The translations under genes were made by a program, and so were the position numbers. From positions 1 to 64,000 of the forward strand of contig JAEUNO010000046.1 of NCBI GenBank assembly GCA_016791045.1: a stretch of 64,000 bases of DNA, read 5' to 3'. Positions 39,016 through 48,243 of this stretch are shown here, piece after piece. Each line of letters opens with the position of its first letter. Positions within the stretch are counted from its first letter, which is position 1. This stretch comes from Methyloversatilis sp. Its GTDB lineage: Bacteria > Pseudomonadota > Gammaproteobacteria > Burkholderiales > Rhodocyclaceae. A model generated the notes under the pieces. It saw only the letters and a program-made list of their open reading frames with translations, was not told where the DNA came from and did not search any database.

Positions 39016-41000
39016 CGGTGGGGCGGGGTGCGTTGGCGGCGCAGCGCGCGGGCGCAGGCCTTGAGTTCGCGGGCCGCAGCGGCGGGCGGAGCCGCGCCAT
39101 AGCGGGCGTCGGCATAAAGTCTACACGCCTGGGCGAGTACCGGTACCAGATCGGGACGCAGCCGGCCGATACGTGCCGCGTAGTCGAGCGGCCCTTCCCA
39201 CGCCTCGCGGCCCAGGCCGGCCGGGCGCAGCGCGCGGTCGACGGCGGCCCAGGCACGCGCCAGCGCATCGACCGACACGCTGCGGCGCATCGCCCACAGC
39301 GTCAGCGCGAGGGCGAACAGCGCGCACAGCGACGCGAGCCAGATCGTCATCAGCCGCCAGTCAGGCTGTGCCATGCCGAGCCGGCTCAGCAGCTCGCGCT
39401 GCTTCTGCTGGTCATACGACAGCACCCACTGGTTCCAGGAATTGTTGGCGGCCTCCCACTGGTGGCGCAGCGCGCGCAGCCAGCCCAGATCGACGCGTGC
39501 GACGAAGGGCACCGGTTCGCCGGCCGGCAGATCGGCCAGACCGCGTTCGATGCGCGACGGCAGGATGGCCGCGGTCGGATCGACGCGCCGCCAGCCTTCG
39601 CCCTCGAGCCAGACCTCGGCCCACGCGTGGGCGTCGGACTGGCGCACCACGACATAGTCGTCGACCTCGTTGCGCTCGCCGCCCTGATAGCCGGTCACGA
39701 CGCGTGCCGGCAGTCCGGCGGCGCGCATCAGGAACACGAAGGCACCGGCGTAGTGCTCGCAGAAACCGCGCCGGGTGTCGAACAGGAAGGCGTCGATGCC
39801 GTCTTCGCCGAGCAGCGGCGGCGTCAGCGTGTAGACGAAGGCTTCGCGCCGGAACAGCCGCAGGCCGGCCGCCACCGTGTCGGCTGGCGACGCGGCGCGC
39901 AGCGTCTGCGCCAGTTGCCGGGCGCGCGGATTGCCGTCGGGCGGCAGCTGGCGGGCCGCGTCGAGGTGGGCGCTCCACTCCTCGATGCCGGGTCGCGCGC
40001 CCAGCACCGATTCGAAGCGGTCGCGCCGCCGGGTGCGCACCCCGTCGCGCGCGGACAGCTGCCAGTCATCGCTCACCCGCACGCCGGCCGGCAGGGTGCT
40101 GACGGTTTCGAGCGCGAACAGCCAATTGCGGTTGTGCGGCTCCAGCGTGACTTCATAGCCCAGCGCACGGCCGGGTACCGGGTGCGGCACGCGGTCGCCG
40201 ATGCGCCGCGCGCTGTCGCCCTGTCGCCAGGTGCGGCCGTCGAAGGTGCTCAGCACCGGTCCGCGCCAGTACAGATCGCGCGCCGGCGGTGCATCGCCTT
40301 CGAAGCGCACGCGGAAGGCGATGGCGCCGGACAGGCTCAGCTGCGAAATCGAGCCGGGCGACATGGAGTCGGACAGGCCCGAGGTGCCGCTCCAGGCGTC
40401 GAGCGGCAAGCCCCAAAGCGGGCCCGGCACGCGCGGGAACAGCACGAACAGCACCAGCATGAAAGGCAGTGCCTGCGCCATCAACCATGCGGCGTGGCGC
40501 ATCAGGGCGCGCGGCGAGGCCGGCGGGCCGGTCAGTGCGATCAGCGCCGCGGTGATGACGGTCATCGACACGCCGAGCGCAGCCGCCATGGCCGGTGTCT
40601 GCGAATACAGGAAAGCGGTCAGCAGCATGAAGTAGCCGAGCAGCACGACGGTGTGGCCGTCGCGCGTGCTGCGCAATTCGTGCAGCTTGAGCACCAGCAT
40701 CAGCGTCAGCAGCGCCACGCCCGGTTCGCGGCCGAACAGGCGGCCGAAGGTCAGCGACACGCCGGCGCAGCAGGCGACCACCACCAGCAGCTTGACCAGA
40801 CCGCTGGCGCCCGGCCAGCCGAGCTTCCACTGCGCCAGCCGCCAGGTGAACAGCAGGGCAGCGACCGCGATCAGCCAGCCGGGCAGGTGCGCGCCGTGCG
40901 GCACCAGTGCGCAGGCGGCGACCGCCATCAGCCAGGCGATGCGCGACTGATCGAGCGGTTCGGCGGCCACCCTGGCGATGGTCGTGCGGCGCCACCTCAT
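39012..41000 (-). CDS. tgpA: TgpA-like transmembrane transglutaminase (DUF3488)
   Basis: A 662-residue membrane protein. Five to six N-terminal transmembrane segments (about residues 25-185) are followed by a periplasmic transglutaminase core with the catalytic Cys in TRRGFCEHYAGAFVFLMR, the His in SDAHAWAEVWLEGEGW and Asp in RRVDPTAA. One more membrane segment lies near residue 570. TgpA is essential in Pseudomonas aeruginosa, but its substrate is unknown. Both ends overlap neighbours by 4 nt. Confidence 0.9.
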   Translation of the reverse strand: MRWRRTTIARVAAEPLDQSRIAWLMAVAACALVPHGAHLPGWLIAVAALLFTWRLAQWKLGWPGASGLVKLLVVVACCAGVSLTFGRLFGREPGVALLTLMLVLKLHELRSTRDGHTVVLLGYFMLLTAFLYSQTPAMAAALGVSMTVITAALIALTGPPASPRALMRHAAWLMAQALPFMLVLFVLFPRVPGPLWGLPLDAWSGTSGLSDSMSPGSISQLSLSGAIAFRVRFEGDAPPARDLYWRGPVLSTFDGRTWRQGDSARRIGDRVPHPVPGRALGYEVTLEPHNRNWLFALETVSTLPAGVRVSDDWQLSARDGVRTRRRDRFESVLGARPGIEEWSAHLDAARQLPPDGNPRARQLAQTLRAASPADTVAAGLRLFRREAFVYTLTPPLLGEDGIDAFLFDTRRGFCEHYAGAFVFLMRAAGLPARVVTGYQGGERNEVDDYVVVRQSDAHAWAEVWLEGEGWRRVDPTAAILPSRIERGLADLPAGEPVPFVARVDLGWLRALRHQWEAANNSWNQWVLSYDQQKQRELLSRLGMAQPDWRLMTIWLASLCALFALALTLWAMRRSVSVDALARAWAAVDRALRPAGLGREAWEGPLDYAARIGRLRPDLVPVLAQACRLYADARYGAAPPAAAARELKACARALRRQRTPPHR

Positions 41001-41950
41001 GCCGGCAGCCCGTGCAGTGCCAGCGCGCGCAGCACGCGCGCGCGGTGCGCCGGTCCGCCGGATGGCGCGATGCGCGTGCCCGGCAGCGCCAGCCCGTAAT
41101 GCAGGCCGGCGGCGTCCGCGTCGATCACCCAGCCGGTCAGCCGCGACAGCTGCTGTTCGAGCGATAGCGTGGCGGGCAGCCGGGCGAGGTCCAGCCACAG
41201 GTCGCCGCCGTCGCTGCCTTCGAACTGTTTGGTCAGCAGCGGTGCATCCGGTGTACGCGCCGATGTTTTCCAGGCGACATGGCGCGGCGAATCGGCGGCG
41301 CGGTGGTCGCGCAGGCTGGCAAATTCCTCGCTGCCTTCGCCACGCGGGCGCACCCCCGCTTCACCGGCCGCCGTGGCCGGCAGCGGCGGGCGGCCGCTTT
41401 CCGGCTGCGGCAGCACCAGACAACGCTGGGCCGGCTTCGCGTACGACCAGGCGCGGATCAGGCCGAGCGGGTAGCGGGTATCCAGCGTGACGCGCGCCGG
41501 CGACAGCCAGCCGCGCCGCGTCGCCGGTACGCGCAGCATGACCGCCCGACTCTGCTTCGGCGCCAGATCGATCGTGACCGGATCGGCGCCGGGCATCGCC
41601 AGCTGCAGCGCCGGCCGCGCTCGGCTGGCGTCGTTGTCCAGCCACAGCGGGAAGCTCGCGTGCTGACCGGCGAACACCGGCTCCGGCACGGTTTCGCGCA
41701 GCTTCAGCGCATACAGGTTGCGAAAGGCGTGCAGCAGCGCGACCTGGCCCAGGCCGGCCAGCATGAACACCAGTGCGAAGCCCAGGCTGAGCGTGTAGTT
41801 GATGGCGGTGAGCAGCATGGCGAGCAGCGCGCAGCCAAAGGCCAGACCCGGCCCGGTCGGCAGCACGAAGATGCGGCGCCGGTCCAGGGTCAGCGGCAGC
41901 GCGGGCGAGCCGCCCAGTGTGGCCAGCCAGCGGCGGATCGCTTCCCGCAT
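40997..41950 (-). CDS. DUF58 domain protein
   Basis: A 317-residue protein with two transmembrane segments (about residues 30-75). The C-terminal DUF58 (von Willebrand A-like) signature reads REYRAGDS-like RDHRAADSPRHVAWKTSART followed by LLTKQFEG. DUF58 proteins are encoded with MoxR ATPases and membrane transglutaminases and are thought to form a chaperone-like complex. It overlaps moxR by 1 nt and tgpA by 4 nt. Confidence 0.88.
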   Translation of the reverse strand: MREAIRRWLATLGGSPALPLTLDRRRIFVLPTGPGLAFGCALLAMLLTAINYTLSLGFALVFMLAGLGQVALLHAFRNLYALKLRETVPEPVFAGQHASFPLWLDNDASRARPALQLAMPGADPVTIDLAPKQSRAVMLRVPATRRGWLSPARVTLDTRYPLGLIRAWSYAKPAQRCLVLPQPESGRPPLPATAAGEAGVRPRGEGSEEFASLRDHRAADSPRHVAWKTSARTPDAPLLTKQFEGSDGGDLWLDLARLPATLSLEQQLSRLTGWVIDADAAGLHYGLALPGTRIAPSGGPAHRARVLRALALHGLPA

Positions 41951-42861
41951 CAGACCGGCAGCGCGACCGCCTGCAGCAGATGGCGGGCGGCTTCTTCGTG
42001 GCTGGCCGGCTGTTCGAGCATCGGCAGGCGATGCAGCGCGACCGCCGGCAGCACCGCCTGTACGTCTTCCGGCAGCACATGGCTGCGTGCAGCGAGCAGC
42101 GCGCGGGCGCGTGCCGCAGCCAGCAGCGCCAGCCCGGCGCGCGGACTCAGGCCGAGCCGGTAGGCGCCACCGGTGCGCGTGTAGGCGATCAGCGCCTGCA
42201 CGTAATCGATCAGCGCGTCGCTGACATGAATGCCTTCCGCCTGCGTGCGCCAGGCGCTCAGCGTCGCGGCGTCGGCCACCGGTGCCAGATCGGCCAGCAG
42301 GCTGCGCCGGTCGCGGCCGGTCAGCAGTGCGCGTTCGGCCGCCGGGTCGGGATAGCCCATCGTGATGCGCATCATGAATCGGTCGAGCTGCGATTCGGGC
42401 AGCGGATAGGTGCCGATCTGGCTGGCCGGGTTCTGCGTGGCGATGACGAAGAAGGGTTCGGGCAGCGGGCGCGTTTCGCCTTCGACACTGACCTGGTGTT
42501 CTTCCATCGCCTCGAGCAGTGCGCTCTGCGTGCGCGGTGTGGCGCGATTCACCTCGTCTGCGAGCAGCACCTGGGTGAACACCGGACCGGGGTGGAAGCG
42601 GAAGGCGCCGGTTTCGCGTTCGAACACCGACACGCCAAGAATATCCGCCGGCAGCAGGTCGCTGGTGAATTGCACGCGGCGGAAATCCAGCCCGAGCAGG
42701 CGCGCCATCACGTGGGCGAGGGTCGTCTTGCCGGTGCCGGGTACATCCTCGATCAGCAGGTGACCGCCGGCGATCAGGCAGGTCAGCGCCAGCTCGAGCC
42801 GGCTGCGCTTGCCGAGAATGAGGGTGGACGCGGCATCGACGACGGCTCGGGGATCGGACAT
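41950..42861 (-). CDS. MoxR-family AAA+ ATPase
   Basis: A 303-residue ATPase with Walker A EDVPGTGKTTLA, Walker B VLLADEVNRATPRTQ and the arginine-rich sensor ESQLDRFMMRITMGYPDP. MoxR proteins assist metal insertion or complex assembly, often with VWA/DUF58 partners, as here. Despite the name this copy belongs to the TgpA cluster, not to the methanol dehydrogenase locus 41 kb away. ATG at 42861 (MSDPRAVVD) gives the normal length. Confidence 0.92.
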   Translation of the reverse strand: MSDPRAVVDAASTLILGKRSRLELALTCLIAGGHLLIEDVPGTGKTTLAHVMARLLGLDFRRVQFTSDLLPADILGVSVFERETGAFRFHPGPVFTQVLLADEVNRATPRTQSALLEAMEEHQVSVEGETRPLPEPFFVIATQNPASQIGTYPLPESQLDRFMMRITMGYPDPAAERALLTGRDRRSLLADLAPVADAATLSAWRTQAEGIHVSDALIDYVQALIAYTRTGGAYRLGLSPRAGLALLAAARARALLAARSHVLPEDVQAVLPAVALHRLPMLEQPASHEEAARHLLQAVALPV

Positions 42862-42978
42862 GGCTTGAGGTGGGTTAAGGTGTGGCGGGATAATGCAGTG
42901 CACGATTCAATTCACGCGATGTGACACGGCACGCAGAGGCACGGTTGCATCACATGCTGCAAAAATGGAGGAGGCGCG

Positions 42979-43905
42979 GTGACCACCGCATACATTACAC
43001 ATCCCGAGTGCGCGCTGCATGACATGGGTTCGCACCATCCCGAATGCCCGGACCGCCTGTGCGCGATACAGGACCGCCTGATCGCCAGCGGTCTCGACAT
43101 GTGCCTGGCCCACCACGACGCGCCGCTGGCCGGCGTCGAGGCGCTCGAGCGCGCGCATTCTGCAGCCCATGTGCGGCAGGTGTTCGAGCAGGCCCCGGCC
43201 AGCGGCATCGTGCATCTCGACCCGGACACCGCCATGTGCCCCGGTACGCTGCGCGCCGCGCTGCGTGCCGCTGGCGCCGGCATCCATGCCACCGATCTGG
43301 TGCTGTCGGGCCAGGCCAGCAATGCCTTCTGCGCCGTGCGCCCGCCCGGACACCATGCCGAATTCGGGCGCGCGATGGGTTTCTGCTTCTTCAACAACAT
43401 CGCCGTCGCCGCCCGTCATGCGCTCGAGGTGCACGGGCTGGAGCGGGTCGCCATCATCGATTTCGACGTGCATCACGGCAACGGCACCGAAAACATCGTG
43501 GCCGGCGACGAGCGCATGCTGATGGTGAGCATCTTCCAGCACCCGTTCTACCCCTACTCGGGCGACAAACCGCTGGCCGACAATCTGTGCAACGTGCCGC
43601 TGCCGGCCGGCACCCGCGGCGAGGCTTTCCGCGAGGCGGTCAGCACCCGCTGGCTGCCGCGGCTGCAGGAGTTCGCCCCGCAGATGCTGTTCATTTCGGC
43701 CGGCTTCGATGCGCACTACGAGGACGACATGGCCTCGCTCGGTCTTGTCGAGGCGGATTACGCATGGGTGACCACGCAACTGCTCAAGTTCGCGCAGGTG
43801 CACTGCCAGGGCCGCATCGTGTCGATGCTCGAAGGCGGCTATGCGCTGTCCGCGCTCGGTCGCAGCGTGACGGAGCACGTGAGGGCGCTGGCGGAGCTCG
43901 GGTGA
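42979..43905 (+). CDS. Histone deacetylase family (class II-like) amidohydrolase
   Basis: A 308-residue zinc-dependent deacetylase of the arginase/HDAC fold. Active-site histidines lie in AVRPPGHHAEFGRAMGFCFF, and zinc ligands in IDFDVHHGNGTENI and FISAGFDAHYEDDMA. Bacterial members deacetylate polyamines or other small amides; the substrate here is not known. GTG at 42979 has GGAGG 8-10 nt upstream. Divergent from the moxR operon. Confidence 0.92.
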   Translation: MTTAYITHPECALHDMGSHHPECPDRLCAIQDRLIASGLDMCLAHHDAPLAGVEALERAHSAAHVRQVFEQAPASGIVHLDPDTAMCPGTLRAALRAAGAGIHATDLVLSGQASNAFCAVRPPGHHAEFGRAMGFCFFNNIAVAARHALEVHGLERVAIIDFDVHHGNGTENIVAGDERMLMVSIFQHPFYPYSGDKPLADNLCNVPLPAGTRGEAFREAVSTRWLPRLQEFAPQMLFISAGFDAHYEDDMASLGLVEADYAWVTTQLLKFAQVHCQGRIVSMLEGGYALSALGRSVTEHVRALAELG

Positions 43906-43920
43906 ATGCAGAAGCAAGAG

Positions 43921-43961
43921 TCAAGATGCAAGATGAAAGTCGCGCCGTCCTTGCATCTTGA
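43921..43961. repeat. 12-bp inverted repeat with adjacent CTTGAA repeats
   Basis: TCAAGATGCAAG (43921-43932) and CTTGCATCTTGA (43950-43961) are perfectly complementary around a 17-nt loop. Short CTTGAA-type repeats continue to about 43977. Possibly a dispersed intergenic repeat or a weak terminator of the deacetylase gene. Confidence 0.55.
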
Positions 43962-44068
43962 ATCTTGAAACTTGAATCTGCCTTGTTACAGACTGACGCA
44001 CCGTGCGTGTTGGGCTTGCCGGCGGCCTCCGGTAGAATGCCGTGTTTCCTGCCGAAGCTGCTTCACTC

Positions 44069-44947
44069 ATGATTACCGGATCGCTCGTCGCCATCGTCAC
44101 GCCCATGCTTGAAGATGGCAGCCTGGACTACCCGCGGTTGCGCGGCCTGATCGATTTCCATATTGCAGAAGGCACCGACGGCATCGTGATCGTCGGCACC
44201 AGTGGCGAATCGCCGACCGTGGATGTCGACGAACACTGCGAACTGATCCGTGTCACGGTCGAACAGGCTGCCGGCCGCATTCCGGTGATCGCAGGTACCG
44301 GTGCCAATTCGACCGCCGAGGCGATCGAACTTGCGCAGCGCGCGAAGGCCGTGGGCGTGGATGCCTGCCTGACCGTCGTGCCCTACTACAACAAGCCGAC
44401 GCAGGAAGGCTTGTACCGCCACTTCCGCGCCCAGGCCGAAGCGGTCGACGTGCCGTTCATCCTGTACAACGTGCCCGGTCGCACCGTGGCCGATCTGGCG
44501 AACGACACCACGCTGCGGCTGGCCGAAATCCCGAACATCGTCGGCATCAAGGACGCGACCGGCAACCTCGACCGCGGCGTCGAACTGATCAACCGCGCGC
44601 CGAAGGGCTTTGCGCTGTACAGCGGCGACGATGCCTCGACCTGCGCCTTCATCCTGATGGGCGGTCACGGCTGCATTTCGGTCACCGCCAACGTGGCGCC
44701 GCGCCTGATGCACGAAATGAACGCTGCAGCCCTGGCGGCTGACGCCGTCAAGGCGCGCGCACTCAACGCAAAGCTCACCGGTCTGCATCGCCAGCTGTTC
44801 TGCGAAGCCAACCCGATCCCGGTGAAGTGGGCCGTCCACCAACTGGGTCTGATCGGCCCGTCGCTTCGCCTGCCGCTGACCGAACTGGCACCGCAATTCC
44901 ACCCGCAGGTTCGCGCCGCGATGCAGCAGGCCGGCGTGCTGAACTGA
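44069..44947 (+). CDS. dapA: 4-hydroxy-tetrahydrodipicolinate synthase
   Basis: A 292-residue TIM-barrel enzyme that condenses pyruvate and aspartate semialdehyde in lysine/diaminopimelate synthesis. It starts [46 protein letters not shown], the catalytic Tyr in YNVPGRT and Schiff-base Lys in GIKDATGNL are visible. The bamC gene follows after 10 nt, the standard dapA-bamC operon. Confidence 0.97.
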   Translation: MITGSLVAIVTPMLEDGSLDYPRLRGLIDFHIAEGTDGIVIVGTSGESPTVDVDEHCELIRVTVEQAAGRIPVIAGTGANSTAEAIELAQRAKAVGVDACLTVVPYYNKPTQEGLYRHFRAQAEAVDVPFILYNVPGRTVADLANDTTLRLAEIPNIVGIKDATGNLDRGVELINRAPKGFALYSGDDASTCAFILMGGHGCISVTANVAPRLMHEMNAAALAADAVKARALNAKLTGLHRQLFCEANPIPVKWAVHQLGLIGPSLRLPLTELAPQFHPQVRAAMQQAGVLN

Positions 44948-44957
44948 GGCTTTACCG

Positions 44958-46130
44958 ATGATTCCCATGAAGTCCGGTGCGTTGCGCACCCTGCTGGTTC
45001 TCGTGCTGGCCGCGTTCGCGGCGTCGTGCTCGATGATCAGCGAATACACCGAATCGACCAAGGTCGATTACAAGGCCGCTGCCAAGAAGCGCGGTCCGCG
45101 GCTCGACCTGCCGCCCGACCTCACGCTGCCGGCTTCGAGTGATCGCTACGCGGTGCCCGATTCGGCGGGCCGTGACGTCGCCACGCTGTCCGCCTACAAC
45201 GCAGACCGTGCAGGGCCGGCTGCCCAGGCGCAGCCGCAGGGCGGCGCCGTGCTGCCGCAGGTCGACAAGATGCGCATCGAGCGCTCGGGCAATCAGCGCT
45301 GGCTGGTCGTCGCAGGAAGCCCTGAACAGATGTGGCCGCAGGTGAAGGAGTTCTGGCAGGAGACCGGTTTCCTGATCGACATCGAACAGCCCGAAGCCGG
45401 TGTCATGGAGACGGACTGGAACGAAAACCGCGCCAAGCTTCCAAACGACATCATCCGGAACACCATTGGCAAGGTGTTCGACAACCTGTATTCGACGCCG
45501 GAACGCGACAAGTACCGCACCCGTCTCGAACCGGGTGCCGAGCCGGGCACCACCGAAATCTACGTCAGCCATCGCGGCGTGATGGAGGTGTACATCAACG
45601 AGCGCGGCGACAGCACCGTGTGGCAACCGCGTCCGGCCGACCCCGAGCTGGAAGCCGAAATGCTGCGTCGGCTGATGGTGCGTCTGGGCGCCGACACGGA
45701 GCGGGCCAAAACGCTGGTCGCGGCCCCGCCGGTGGCCGAGCGCGCGCAACTGGTGACGGCGGACAAGGGCGGCACGCTGCAGATCTACGAAGGTTTTGAT
45801 CGCGCCTGGCGCCGGGTCGGCCTCGCACTCGATCGTGTCGGCTTCACCGTCGAGGACCGTGACCGTTCGCAAGGCGTATATTTCGTGCGCTACGTCGATC
45901 CGGAAGTCGATGCCACGGCCGGCGAGAAGAAGGGGGGCGTGCTGTCCAAGCTGCTGTTCTTCATGCCGGACGACAAGCCGGATCCGAAGGCCGGCCAGAA
46001 CCAGTACCGCATCCACATCAAGGGTGAAGGCAAGCAGAGCAATGTCCAGGTGCTGACGCCGGAAGGCGGCGTGGACGACAGCAAGACCGCCAAGCGCATC
46101 CTGTCGCTGCTGCACGAACAGCTCAAGTAG
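44958..46130 (+). CDS. bamC: Outer membrane assembly lipoprotein BamC
   Basis: A 390-residue lipoprotein of the BAM complex. The signal peptide ends in the lipobox FAAS-Cys24. The conserved BamC start of the mature region reads KVDYKAAAKKRGPRLDLPPD, followed by two helix-grip domains. Longer than E. coli BamC (344). Formerly called NlpB/DapX because of its linkage to dapA, as seen here. Confidence 0.93.
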   Translation: MIPMKSGALRTLLVLVLAAFAASCSMISEYTESTKVDYKAAAKKRGPRLDLPPDLTLPASSDRYAVPDSAGRDVATLSAYNADRAGPAAQAQPQGGAVLPQVDKMRIERSGNQRWLVVAGSPEQMWPQVKEFWQETGFLIDIEQPEAGVMETDWNENRAKLPNDIIRNTIGKVFDNLYSTPERDKYRTRLEPGAEPGTTEIYVSHRGVMEVYINERGDSTVWQPRPADPELEAEMLRRLMVRLGADTERAKTLVAAPPVAERAQLVTADKGGTLQIYEGFDRAWRRVGLALDRVGFTVEDRDRSQGVYFVRYVDPEVDATAGEKKGGVLSKLLFFMPDDKPDPKAGQNQYRIHIKGEGKQSNVQVLTPEGGVDDSKTAKRILSLLHEQLK

Positions 46131-46173
46131 GCGGCGGGCCCCGGACCGCCCCTGTGGAAGCGGCGGCGGTTTT

Positions 46174-46242
46174 GTGGAGCGGCGATCCACGGCTGGCCCT
46201 GCATGGCCAGCCGGCTCTGCGGGCGGCGAGCAGTGCTCGCCG
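46174..46242. repeat. Three tandem hairpins between convergent bamC and cobA
   Basis: GTGGA/TCCAC (46174-46190), GGCTGGCC/GGCCAGCC (46191-46212) and CGGCGAGCA/TGCTCGCCG (46224-46242) follow each other. No T runs, so not classical terminators. They may act together as a 3'-end barrier. Confidence 0.5.
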
Positions 46243-46265
46243 AAACCCCCGCGCCGCCCTCGGGC

Positions 46266-47072
46266 TCAGCCCGCCATCTGCGTGCTTTCATGCGGCAGAT
46301 CAAGCTGCGCAGCGACGCCAGCCAGGCTGACCACCTCGCCGATCACCACGATGGCGGGGCTGCCGAGACCGGCGGCCGAAACTTCCCTCGCCAGTGTCGC
46401 GACGGTCGCCAGCACGCTGCGCTGATCGCCGCGGGTGCCGTTCTGGATGGCGCAGGCGGGCGTGCCGGTCGGCAGCCCGCCATCGATCAGCGCCCGCGTG
46501 ATGCCGTCCAGCGTGCGCATGCCCATATAGATCACCAGCGTGGTGCCGCAGCGTGCCAGCGCCGGCCAATCCGGTTCGCGTCCGGGCTGGCCGTCGGCCC
46601 GTGCGTGGCCGGTCACGAAGCTGACGCCGCAGGCGAGGTCGCGATGCGTCACCGGGACGCCGAGTGACGCGGGCACCGCGATGCCTGACGACAGGCCGCT
46701 GACCACTTCGCAGGCGATGCCGGCGCGCGCCATGGCCTGCATCTCCTCGCCGCCGCGCCCGAACACGAAAGGGTCGCCGCCCTTGACCCGGCCGACCGTC
46801 AGCCCGGCCCGCGCGCAGCGCCGCATCAAACGTTCGATGAAGGCCTGCGGCGTGCTGCGGCAACCGCCACGCTTGCCGACACGCACGACGCGCGCATCCG
46901 GCCGCGCGTGTGAGAGCACTGCCGGATCGACCAGGTCATCGACCAGCAGCACGTCGCACAGGCCCAGTACGCGTACGGCCTTCAGCGTCAGCAACTCCGG
47001 GTCGCCCGGACCGGCGCCGATCAGATAGACCTTGCCGGTCACGCGAGAGAAACTGTCAGGGTGTGTGTTCAT
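46266..47072 (-). CDS. cobA: Uroporphyrinogen-III C-methyltransferase
   Basis: A 268-residue SAM-dependent enzyme that methylates uroporphyrinogen III at C2 and C7 to precorrin-2, entry to siroheme and cobalamin. Signatures are YLIGAGPGDPELLTLKA, GRVKGGDPFVFGRGGEE, CEVVSGLSSGIAVPASLG and PVTHRD. It lacks the CysG oxidase/ferrochelatase domain. Single gene, divergent from a TetR regulator. Confidence 0.93.
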   Translation of the reverse strand: MNTHPDSFSRVTGKVYLIGAGPGDPELLTLKAVRVLGLCDVLLVDDLVDPAVLSHARPDARVVRVGKRGGCRSTPQAFIERLMRRCARAGLTVGRVKGGDPFVFGRGGEEMQAMARAGIACEVVSGLSSGIAVPASLGVPVTHRDLACGVSFVTGHARADGQPGREPDWPALARCGTTLVIYMGMRTLDGITRALIDGGLPTGTPACAIQNGTRGDQRSVLATVATLAREVSAAGLGSPAIVVIGEVVSLAGVAAQLDLPHESTQMAG

Positions 47073-47217
47073 GGCCCGATACAAGCAAACGCGGGGCCAT
47101 GTCGGTCGGGGCAGACTCGGCCGTGTGCAGCCTGCGCGTCGGCGCGTGCAGGGCGGGCGGATGCACCGCCGCTGTGCGTGCAGTGCTACATTCCGGGGCG
47201 GAAAAAGAGGCGTACGC

Positions 47218-47895
47218 ATGCAATCCGACGACGACATCGAGAAAGGTGGGCGATCTGCAGGCCGACCGCGCGGAGACGCGAAGGAGCGGATTTTCGACGC
47301 GGCGGAGAAGCTGTTCACCGAGCAGGGGTATGCCGCGACGTCCATGCGCATGATTGCGCAGGCCGCCAGCGTGCCGCTGGCGTCCATCAATTATCACTTC
47401 AAGTCCAAGCGCGACCTGATGGAAGCCATCTATCGGCGCGTGCTCGGTGCCGACGGCCGGCGCTCGGACTATCTTGACAAACTGGAGCGCGAAGCGGGCG
47501 GCACGCCACTGACCGTGCTGCAGATCGTGCAGACCTTCATCGAATCCATCCTGCGCCTGTCGCGCAAGGACACGGTGTCGGGTGCGGTGTTCAAGCAACT
47601 GATCGGCCGCGCCTATTTCGAGCCCGGCGATGACTGCATTCCGGCCGAGTACGTGCAGATCATGGACCGCTACCGCGTCGCGCTGCAGCGCGCGTTGCCC
47701 GAATTGCCGGAAGACGAGGTGGTCAGGCGCATGTACTTCTTCGTCGGCATCGTGGCCTATGTGATGGCCGGCCGCGACGTGATGCAACTGCTGGGTCACT
47801 GTGCGCCCGCCAGTCCGAAAGACCCGGAATCGCTGCTGCGTTCGCTGTTGCCCTTCATCGTCGGCGGCATGCAGGCGCCTGCATCGGTGGCCTGA
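47218..47895 (+). CDS. TetR-family transcriptional regulator
   Basis: A 225-residue repressor-type regulator. The N-terminal helix-turn-helix (about residues 20-65) reads RIFDAAEKLFTEQGYAATSM and VPLASINYHFKSKRDLMEAI. The C-terminal half is a ligand-binding helical domain of the CecR/DUF1956-like kind. It lies in tandem 348 bp upstream of an RND efflux operon whose promoter contains an AcrR-like palindrome, so it is the likely local repressor (inference). AcrR itself is normally divergent from its target. Confidence 0.9.
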   Translation: MQSDDDIEKGGRSAGRPRGDAKERIFDAAEKLFTEQGYAATSMRMIAQAASVPLASINYHFKSKRDLMEAIYRRVLGADGRRSDYLDKLEREAGGTPLTVLQIVQTFIESILRLSRKDTVSGAVFKQLIGRAYFEPGDDCIPAEYVQIMDRYRVALQRALPELPEDEVVRRMYFFVGIVAYVMAGRDVMQLLGHCAPASPKDPESLLRSLLPFIVGGMQAPASVA

Positions 47896-48105
47896 TTCCA
47901 GCGAATCACGAACGGACAACCGGGCTGCAGCGCCGCCCCGGCCAATCAGTACGAGGTGGTCCGCCGGTCGGCCGCCTGACCGGCACGGGTTCGTTGATCA
48001 GCCCGTCGCCCTCGACCTGCGCGTCAACGCATGGGCAACCGGCCGCCGGTGACCGGGGCGGGGACCGGTTCCCGCTGTCTGATCGACAACCGCCCGTTCG
48101 TCGTG

Positions 48106-48134
48106 TCCTGAATGAAAATTTTTTTCATTCAGGA
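48106..48134. terminator. 13-bp hairpin upstream of the efflux promoter
   Basis: TCCTGAATGAAAA (48106-48118) and TTTTCATTCAGGA (48122-48134) pair perfectly around TTT, with TTTTAG after the stem. It could terminate the TetR transcript about 210 nt downstream of its stop, or be a second operator. The remaining 47896-48243 gap holds no gene. Confidence 0.5.
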
Positions 48135-48137
48135 TTT

Positions 48138-48165
48138 TAGACATACAAGAATGTATGTTTATAAT
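48138..48165 (+). promoter_or_regulatory. Predicted sigma-70 promoter of the RND efflux operon
   Basis: TAGACA (48138-48143, 5 of 6), a 16-bp spacer and a perfect TATAAT (48160-48165). It lies about 80 bp upstream of the adaptor gene. Confidence 0.7.
48141..48158. promoter_or_regulatory. AcrR-like operator
   Basis: ACATACA-AGAA-TGTATGT is a perfect 7-4-7 palindrome filling the spacer between -35 and -10. It closely resembles the E. coli AcrR operator (TACATACATT...AATGTATGTA). Occupancy would block RNA polymerase. Confidence 0.7.
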
Positions 48166-48243
48166 TCCCGCCATAACAGGGCCGTTGCTTGCATGGCCCG
48201 ATACTTTCGCGCGGCATGGCCGCGTCAGCTTCCGGGATGGATC

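Noticed and set aside
41950-42861. MoxR as part of the methanol dehydrogenase (mox) gene set
   Set aside because: Its immediate partners are DUF58 and TgpA-like genes, and the methanol dehydrogenase gene is 41 kb away; no mxa accessory genes are adjacent.
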